A DNA stretch of 59,771 bases. Source: Desulfuromonas acetoxidans DSM 684. GTDB lineage: Bacteria > Desulfobacterota > Desulfuromonadia > Desulfuromonadales > Desulfuromonadaceae. The notes under the pieces were generated by a model that saw only the letters and a list, made by a program, of their open reading frames with translations, was not told the origin of the DNA and made no database searches. Shown here piece after piece: positions 53,960-59,771 of this stretch (position 1 is the first letter of the stretch; every line of letters begins with the position of its first letter). The translations under genes and the position numbers were made by a program. The stretch is taken from contig NZ_AAEW02000021.1 of NCBI RefSeq assembly GCF_000167355.1, positions 1 through 59,771 on the forward strand, in the 5' to 3' direction.

Positions 53960-56900
53960 TTATTCCATCGGGTGCGTCTCTCTCCAATGGGCGCGAATAT
54001 CCTCCACCACCATATACAACACCGGCACCAGCACCAGGGCGATCAGAGTGGCAAACAAAATGCCGAACCCCAGCGAGATCGCCATGGGGATCAGAAACCG
54101 CGCCTGACGTGAGGTTTCGAAGATCATCGGTGCCAGACCGAAGAAGGTGGTCAGGGTGGTGAGCATAATCGGCCTAAAGCGCTGCATCCCGGCGGCCAGT
54201 ACAGCATCGTGCGGATTTTCCCCTTTATGCAGACGACGGTTGGCAAAATCGATCAAGACCAGTGAATCGTTGACCACCACGCCGGACAGCGCGACAACAC
54301 CGAGCAGACTCATGATACTGAGACTGTAGCCCATGGCCAGATGGCCAAGGGTGGCGCCGACCATACCAAACGGAATGCTGATCATGATGATGGCGGGCTG
54401 GATATAGCTGCGGAACGGAATGGCCAGCAGCAGATAGATCAACAGCAGCGCCAGCAGCAAACCGGACACCAGCCCCTGAAAGCTCTCCTTCATGTCGGCC
54501 TGACGACCTTCGTACGACAAGCTCAGCCCGGCATAGCGATTGAGCAGGTCGGGGATGGTCTCCTCTTCCAGGGCGGCGATGACCTGACCGGCCTGGGGGC
54601 GTGGCGTGACATCGGCGGTGACGGTGACAATGCGTCGACCGCTGCGGCGGTCAATGGTGATGTAAGCGCGACCGCGTTTGATCTCGACAGCATCGAGTAG
54701 CGGAATTTCAATGCCCTCACTGTTGCGCAGGATCATCTGCTCCAAATTGTATTCAGAGATGCGCTCTTTTTTAGGCAAGCGCACGACAATGGTGATCTCG
54801 TTGCGCCCGCGTTGCTGTTTGAGGACATCCGCGCCGTCATAGGCGTTGCGCACTTGCCGGGCCACCTCAGAAGCGGTGAGGCCGAGACTGCGCGCCGCCG
54901 GTTTCAGGGTGAAATCGAGTTGCTGTTTGCCTGGGGCAAAACCGTCGTCAATATCTTTGACCTGGCTGTAGCTTTCCAATGCCGCGGCCAGCTCCTCGCT
55001 GGCGTTTTCAAGCACCGACAGGTCACGATGGCTCAGTTCCATGGTTAGCGCGGCTCCGGAGCCGGGACCGCCGGAGTCCGAAGAAAAGCTGATCGATTCA
55101 ACGCCGACAAATTCACCGCTGCGTTGACGCCATAGCTTGGTGAATTGATCCGTCGACATGGGACGGATTTCAGCATCGGTGAGATAGACGCGGATGCGTG
55201 CCTGGTGGCTGCCGCTGCGGCCAAGCTGGCTGAACGTGCCGACGGCCAGTTGGTCCCCGCCGTTTTCAGCAATGATTTCATCCGCCGCAGACATGATCTG
55301 GCGGGCGATCTGTTCCGTGCGCTCTATGGGCGCACCGTAGGGCAGGGTGACGGACGCCTGGGCATAATCCGACTCGATTTTCGGAAACATGCTCATGCCC
55401 ATCCGGCCGCTCTTGACATAAGCAATGGTGACCAGCAGCACAGCCACGGCAATGGCGATAGTGATATAGCGGGTGTGCAGCACCTTGTCGAGGAACGGGC
55501 CGTAGTATTTCTCAATCATTCGGGTGAAAAAGGCGCTGAAACGCTGCTGTCGCTCATGCAGCCAAGCCATCGGACCTTTGCGCTTGTGGCGATCATTAAG
55601 GTGGCCAAGGTGGGCCGGCAGCACAAACAGCGACTCGACCAGAGAGATGGCAAAGACGCTGATAACCACCACCGGGATGGTCATCATGATCTTGCCCATG
55701 GTGCCGGGAATAAAGTACAGCGGCATGAACGCCACAATGTTGGTCAACACGCTGAAGGTGACCGGCACGGCCACTTCACGCACCCCGGCGATCGCCGCCT
55801 GGACAAAGGGCAAGCCCTGCTGGCGGAATTTATAGATGTTTTCACCGACGACAATGGCGTCATCAACCACGATACCGAGCGCGATAATAAACGCAAACAT
55901 CGACACCATATTGATGCTGACTCCGGTCATGGCCATCATCAGAAAGGCGCCGAGAAACGAAATCGGAATGCCCATGGTGACCCAGAAGGCCAATCGCGTT
56001 TCGAGGAAAATACTCAGCAGCACCAGCACCAGCGCCAGACCGAGAAACGCGTTGCGCGATAACAAGTCCGCCCGTTGTTTAAAGATCTCAGAACGGTCCT
56101 TGACCGCTGCCAGCTTAATGCCGGGCGGCAGGTGCTCGTCAAATGCCTCCATCTGGGCAAATACGGCATTGGCAACGTCGATAGGGGTCTGTTCTCCAAT
56201 GCGGTAGATCTCGATCATCAGGGCGGGTTTGCCGTTGTACTCCGCGCGATAATCGGTGTCTTCAAAGCCGTCCTTGATGGTGGCCATCTCGCCGAGCCGG
56301 ACAATGCTGCCGTCGTTATTGCTGACCACCGGCAAGCTGGCAAATTGCTGCGCCGTGTCGCGTCGCTCCTTCATGCGGACCAGCACTTCGCCAGCGTCGG
56401 TTTTGATGCCGCCGCCGGGAAGATCGATGGAACCGGCGGCGAGGCGGCTGGCCACTTCACCGGTGGTCAGGCCGTAGCGACGCAAGGTTTGCTGGGGGAT
56501 CTCAATGGAGATCTCCAGATCAGGCACGTCCTCCAGCTCCACCTGGGTGATGTTTTTGTCCTGCAACAGGAAGTCGCGCAACTGTTCAGCCACATTGCGC
56601 AGAACGATCTCGCTCTGGTCGCCGTATACGACGATTGATACCACGTCGCGTTTGCGGCTTAGAATCTCCACTTCCGGCTCTTCGGCATCGTCGGGAAAGG
56701 TGCTGATGCGATCCACTTCGCTTTCGATGTCGCTGGCCAGTTTTTGCAGATCGGCACCGAGCAGCAGCTCGACGGTGACGACACCAACACCTTCCCTGGC
56801 GCTGGAGGTGACCTCATCCACACCGTCGAGGCCCTGTACCGCCTCTTCAATGGCGAGGATGATTCCCTGTTCCACCTCTTCGGGGCTGGCACCGGGGTAA

Positions 56901-57082
56901 GGCACGGTCACTGTGACGATATCGGTGTCAAACTCGGGAAACACCTCCTGCTTGATCTGGGTGGCAATGAGCAGGCCACCGATCATCAGGATCAACATCA
57001 GCAGGTTGGACGCCACCGAATTGCCCGCCATCCAGGCAATGGCCCCCCGTTCTTCACCGGGGCTACGAAACTGGTCGCTCAT
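53960..57082 (-). CDS. RND efflux pump inner-membrane permease, AcrB/HAE-1-like
   Basis: 1040 residues, the usual AcrB length. Twelve membrane helices with two large periplasmic loops. The N-terminal start GAIAWMAGNSVASNLLMLIL is typical of the HAE-1 subgroup with MFP partner. Helix 4 carries the proton-relay aspartate pair in GIVVDDAIVVGENI. It pumps hydrophobic compounds with proton influx, working with the adaptor and outer-membrane factor encoded upstream. The start overlaps the adaptor stop by four bases. No regulator gene is seen in the window. Confidence 0.94.
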   Translation of the reverse strand: MSDQFRSPGEERGAIAWMAGNSVASNLLMLILMIGGLLIATQIKQEVFPEFDTDIVTVTVPYPGASPEEVEQGIILAIEEAVQGLDGVDEVTSSAREGVGVVTVELLLGADLQKLASDIESEVDRISTFPDDAEEPEVEILSRKRDVVSIVVYGDQSEIVLRNVAEQLRDFLLQDKNITQVELEDVPDLEISIEIPQQTLRRYGLTTGEVASRLAAGSIDLPGGGIKTDAGEVLVRMKERRDTAQQFASLPVVSNNDGSIVRLGEMATIKDGFEDTDYRAEYNGKPALMIEIYRIGEQTPIDVANAVFAQMEAFDEHLPPGIKLAAVKDRSEIFKQRADLLSRNAFLGLALVLVLLSIFLETRLAFWVTMGIPISFLGAFLMMAMTGVSINMVSMFAFIIALGIVVDDAIVVGENIYKFRQQGLPFVQAAIAGVREVAVPVTFSVLTNIVAFMPLYFIPGTMGKIMMTIPVVVISVFAISLVESLFVLPAHLGHLNDRHKRKGPMAWLHERQQRFSAFFTRMIEKYYGPFLDKVLHTRYITIAIAVAVLLVTIAYVKSGRMGMSMFPKIESDYAQASVTLPYGAPIERTEQIARQIMSAADEIIAENGGDQLAVGTFSQLGRSGSHQARIRVYLTDAEIRPMSTDQFTKLWRQRSGEFVGVESISFSSDSGGPGSGAALTMELSHRDLSVLENASEELAAALESYSQVKDIDDGFAPGKQQLDFTLKPAARSLGLTASEVARQVRNAYDGADVLKQQRGRNEITIVVRLPKKERISEYNLEQMILRNSEGIEIPLLDAVEIKRGRAYITIDRRSGRRIVTVTADVTPRPQAGQVIAALEEETIPDLLNRYAGLSLSYEGRQADMKESFQGLVSGLLLALLLIYLLLAIPFRSYIQPAIIMISIPFGMVGATLGHLAMGYSLSIMSLLGVVALSGVVVNDSLVLIDFANRRLHKGENPHDAVLAAGMQRFRPIMLTTLTTFFGLAPMIFETSRQARFLIPMAISLGFGILFATLIALVLVPVLYMVVEDIRAHWRETHPME

Positions 57083-58314
57083 CGGCCGGCCTCGTCACCG
57101 CTGGTTTGGGCCTTCGGCCGATCAAGGCGCAACGGCAGACCCTCGACCGGAGCAGCCAGATCGCTGGTAACAATCAGTTCGCCGGCAGAAACGCCGGAGG
57201 TCAGATAAAAGTATTCCTTATCGCGCCAGGCGATTTGAACCGGGCGAATATGCAGTTTTTTGTCTTTGGCCAGCCACAGATGGCGGTTGTCGTGGATTAT
57301 CTGGCGTGGCACCTTGGTGGCTTCAGCGAGGGTACGGCCAAGAATGGTCACCTCAACATAATCGCCAAGTAGCAACGGGGTGCGTTGGGCGACCGGATGG
57401 CCCAGATCAAGCGGGTCACTGATGCGTACCAGCAGCCGTGCCATACGGCCTTGGGTTTCCAAATCGGCGAGCAGCCGCAGAATGGTTCCTGTGCGGTTGC
57501 CGGCAGCCGTGGTGATTTTCACGTGAGAGCCTTGTGTCGCGTTGTAGTCGGGGATCTCAATCCATGCCAGAGCCTGCATCGGCACGGACAGTTCCACCCA
57601 GAATTCGTCGGTGGCGACCAGAGTGGCAACCGTGGATTGGCTGCTGAGCTGGCTGCCGAGATCAACGGCTTTATCAATCACCAGAGCATCAAACGGCGTG
57701 GTGATGATGGTGCGTTGCAGATCAATGCGCGCTTTATCAACGCCGGCTTCGGCGGCGCGCACCTTGGCCTCAGCTTTCTTCAGGTGGGGTTCACGCAGGG
57801 CCAGCGCAGGAGGGAGGTTCGTCTGCCCACTGTGCTCCTGCTCGAACAGTTGCCATTCGCGGCGGGCCACTTCCTGCAGCCCCTCTTCAATGGATAAGGC
57901 ATAGCGAGCATCGGCCAGGGCCGCTTGCTGTTCGGCCAGGGCAACCTCGTAGTCGACCGGGTCGAGGGCCAGCAATTCCTGACCTTTGGCGAGCCGTTTG
58001 CCGAGATCGAAATTGTCATTGAGGCGAATCACTTGTCCGGAGACTTGCGCCTGAAGGTCGACCTTCCGCGAAGCGACCACCTGTCCGGCGGCGGTAATGG
58101 TCACCTGATGTGCCTGTGGTTGGGCAGGCATTACGGAAACCAGTACCGGTTTTTTGACTTTGGCCTTCTTTGCAGCTTTGGGCGCGGTTTTAATCAGATA
58201 GCTGGCCGCAAAAAAGCTCGCTGCCAGAATGACAACGATAATCAGAACGCGCAACCACACCCGCTTGTGCGGCTTGGGTGTGGAGGCAGCATGGTGATCC
58301 GGCATGTTGTCCAT
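57079..58314 (-). CDS. RND periplasmic adaptor (membrane-fusion protein)
   Basis: 411 residues. One N-terminal membrane anchor (about 19-40, VWLRVLIIVVILAASFFAA), lipoyl/barrel-sandwich segments (ASRKVDLQAQVSGQVIRL and TPFDALVIDKAVDLGSQL), a coiled-coil hairpin between (about 130-200), and beta-barrel plus membrane-proximal domains. It links the permease to the outer-membrane factor. Between outer-membrane factor and permease in the operon, coupled to the permease by ATGA overlap. Confidence 0.92.
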   Translation of the reverse strand: MDNMPDHHAASTPKPHKRVWLRVLIIVVILAASFFAASYLIKTAPKAAKKAKVKKPVLVSVMPAQPQAHQVTITAAGQVVASRKVDLQAQVSGQVIRLNDNFDLGKRLAKGQELLALDPVDYEVALAEQQAALADARYALSIEEGLQEVARREWQLFEQEHSGQTNLPPALALREPHLKKAEAKVRAAEAGVDKARIDLQRTIITTPFDALVIDKAVDLGSQLSSQSTVATLVATDEFWVELSVPMQALAWIEIPDYNATQGSHVKITTAAGNRTGTILRLLADLETQGRMARLLVRISDPLDLGHPVAQRTPLLLGDYVEVTILGRTLAEATKVPRQIIHDNRHLWLAKDKKLHIRPVQIAWRDKEYFYLTSGVSAGELIVTSDLAAPVEGLPLRLDRPKAQTSGDEAGR

Positions 58315-58472
58315 AAACTCGGTCCTTTTATGATTGAGTTTTTGTAAAAAAGGGGTCCTCGCTTTTCTACAAATCGCTTTTTAACGGGTTACTTTCAAAA
58401 GCGTACAAAATTGTCGGGTGCCGACCATTTTGCTCGCCTATCCATAGGCTTCACGAGCCTTTTGCCGAGGCT
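58315..58472 (-). other. Gap within the RND operon holding a nested hairpin
   Basis: 158 bases between the outer-membrane-factor stop and the adaptor start. A nested stem GCTCG(CCTAT-CC-ATAGG)CTTCACGAGC lies at 58432-58458, just after the first gene on the minus strand. It may be a processing or attenuation site. No gene. Confidence 0.45.
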
Positions 58473-59771
58473 CTATTGCAACCTGTTTTGACTGTTTGTG
58501 GTTGTGCCGCCGAGTGCCCGATGCAGGGCAACGCGGGCCAGCAGTTTGTCGCGTTGTTTCTGCACCCGTTCGCGTTGCAGGGTGTCTACGGACAATTTGA
58601 CGATCAGGTAGGAGAGATAGTCGTCATCGCCGTTCAGATAGCGAATATAGGCATTGTCCAGCGACTGGTGGCGGCGTTCAATCTGTTGATCGACGGCAGC
58701 GAGCTGTTCGCTGATTTTGCGCTCATCAAGCAGGGCGCTCTCCACTTCGTTGACCGCAGTGATCACCGTCTCTTCGTAGGCTGCGAGCAACTCGTCGGCT
58801 TCGGCGCGAGCGCGGGTTACTTTGGCACGGCGCGATCCGGCATCGAAAATAGGTCCGGTGACACTGGCAGCAAGGTTGGCCAGCCAGTTGTCAAACAAAT
58901 CGGCGAACCGGGTGCTGCTGTAACCGGCATCGGCGCTGAGCCTCATCGCCGGCAGGCGGTCGGCGCGGGCGGCGGCAACCAGCCAGTCACCTTTGTTAAG
59001 GCGCAGTCCTGCGGCACGCACATCAGGCCGATAAGCCAGAAGGTCGGCAGGAACGCCCACAGGAGGTAAGGGCGTCAGCGCCGGGAGTTGTTGTTGGTTT
59101 ACCTGGATATCAGCGCCGGGAGCCAATCCGCTGAGCAGACACAAATCGTAACGATATTGGCTTAGATTCTGTTCCAGTTCCAGGCGGCTTTGCTCAAACT
59201 GGTGAAGTTCCTGTTGGCGTTCCACCAGGTCGCTGCGGGTTGCCTGGCCTTCGAGGTAGCGCAGTTGGGTCAGTTCAACGATGTTGGTTGCTGTTTTGAT
59301 CTGACGTTCAATAATGGTGTATTGCTGTTGCAGGGCCACGCTGTTGAGCCAGTTGCCGGCAATCTCACTGCTCAGGGTGATGCGGGCGGTGCGCCAATCC
59401 TCTTCTGTGGCCTGCTGCTCACGACGCTGGGCGGTTGTTTGCGAACGGATACGTCCCCACAGGTCGATTTCGTAGCTACCGACCAGTCCCAGGGCGAAGC
59501 TTTCCGTACGGGTGTGCTGATCGTCTTTATACTGGTGTTGATGGCTGGCATTGCCGTTATAGTCGAGGCTTGGCCACAGATCGCTGCCGGTGATGATGGT
59601 GGTGGCGCGCGCCTGTTCAACGCGCGACCACGCCTGGCGCAGGGTAAAATTGCCGCTGAACGCGGTGGTCATGAGCTGATCCAGTTCATCGCCGCCGAGC
59701 TGTTGCCACCAGGGATTTCTTGATGTGGCGCTGTCGGCGGATAAAGAGTATATGTGGTCGGCAGAGACTTG
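58473..59771 (-). CDS. RND outer-membrane factor, NodT/TolC-like, 5' end outside the window
   Basis: Partial: 432 codons remain, continuing in frame through the window end (59771), so the ATG at 59672 is internal. Upstream of that ATG the frame reads WWQQLGGDELDQLM, the conserved start of the mature TolC-like fold (WW-x2-F/L...LDxL). Two repeats of the coiled-coil/beta outer-membrane efflux domain follow, with LLAYRPDVRAAGLRL, the signature of the NodT lipoprotein group, and LPAMRLSADAGY. It forms the outer-membrane exit duct for the RND pump encoded downstream. Confidence 0.9.
   Translation of the reverse strand, partial: QVSADHIYSLSADSATSRNPWWQQLGGDELDQLMTTAFSGNFTLRQAWSRVEQARATTIITGSDLWPSLDYNGNASHQHQYKDDQHTRTESFALGLVGSYEIDLWGRIRSQTTAQRREQQATEEDWRTARITLSSEIAGNWLNSVALQQQYTIIERQIKTATNIVELTQLRYLEGQATRSDLVERQQELHQFEQSRLELEQNLSQYRYDLCLLSGLAPGADIQVNQQQLPALTPLPPVGVPADLLAYRPDVRAAGLRLNKGDWLVAAARADRLPAMRLSADAGYSSTRFADLFDNWLANLAASVTGPIFDAGSRRAKVTRARAEADELLAAYEETVITAVNEVESALLDERKISEQLAAVDQQIERRHQSLDNAYIRYLNGDDDYLSYLIVKLSVDTLQRERVQKQRDKLLARVALHRALGGTTTNSQNRLQ

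Noticed and set aside
1-59771. CRISPR arrays, tRNA and rRNA genes, intact insertion sequences
   Set aside because: No evenly spaced short repeats, tRNA-like T-arm motifs, rRNA segments or transposase frames were seen on either strand by eye.

Overview
The window (about 60 kb, roughly 55% GC by eye) reads as chromosome of an anaerobic, metal- or sulfur-respiring bacterium of the Desulfuromonadales type (Desulfuromonas, Desulfuromusa, Pelobacter or Geobacter relatives). The reasons are multiheme c-type cytochromes, an Ext-type outer-membrane electron conduit, an orange-protein-like (ORP) Mrp/NifX cluster with its own sigma-54 activator, a kinase with a CxxCH heme motif in its sensor region, a multi-subunit ferredoxin-rich glutamate synthase, and a core gene order (rSAM-rng ... 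rplU-rpmA-obgE-proBA-nadD-rsfS-rlmH-lapB-gpmI-comF) of that group. No rRNA, tRNA, CRISPR array or intact insertion sequence was seen.

Layout. 67-1908: BtuB-like TonB receptor. 1990-2916: block of a long structured intergenic repeat (units A-B-A-b). 2919-7512 (minus): DUF4405-type membrane protein, 3-hydroxyisobutyrate-dehydrogenase-family reductase, polA. 7579-14771 (minus): compact run murI, GerMN protein, short metH, a protein with a VEKP repeat, a heme-motif sensor kinase and a sigma-54 response regulator. 15138-17294: small membrane protein, membrane-anchored diheme cytochrome, class II aldolase and PHP phosphoesterase. 17443-22004: radical-SAM fusion protein and ribonuclease G, with a diverged B repeat between them. 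22016-27277: ORP-like cluster (sigma-54 activator, three NifX/ORP-family proteins, a DUF5320 protein, two ferredoxin-containing Mrp ATPases, a hotdog thioesterase), with a near-perfect -24/-12 promoter at 23531. 27367-36957: ribosome, proline, NAD and envelope housekeeping genes. 37090-43927: small protein, ilvE, then a sigma-54-promoted three-gene glutamate synthase. 44336-47800: extI-extJ-extKL. 47885-48880: second large repeat block, opposite orientation. 49001-52900 (minus): feoAB plus two secreted proteins. 53211-53876: acidic lipoprotein of unknown function. 53960-59771 (minus): tripartite RND efflux system, its outer-membrane component cut by the window end.

Main discovery points. (1) The five-heme cytochrome at 46439 appears to stop at residue 322, but the stop is an in-frame TGA (47405-47407) followed by 130 further conserved-looking codons and a bacterial SECIS-like hairpin. 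It is best read as a 453-residue selenoprotein of the ExtKL family, apparently linking selenium use to an operon type implicated in selenite uptake and reduction. (2) Three loci carry an interspersed repeat of alternating A (about 280 bp) and B (about 295 bp) units. Their hairpins are kept by paired base changes between copies, which points to selection on nucleic-acid structure rather than protein. (3) Two strong sigma-54 promoters drive the ORP-like cluster and glutamate synthase. A CRP/FNR-family palindrome sits at about -41 of a predicted feoAB promoter.
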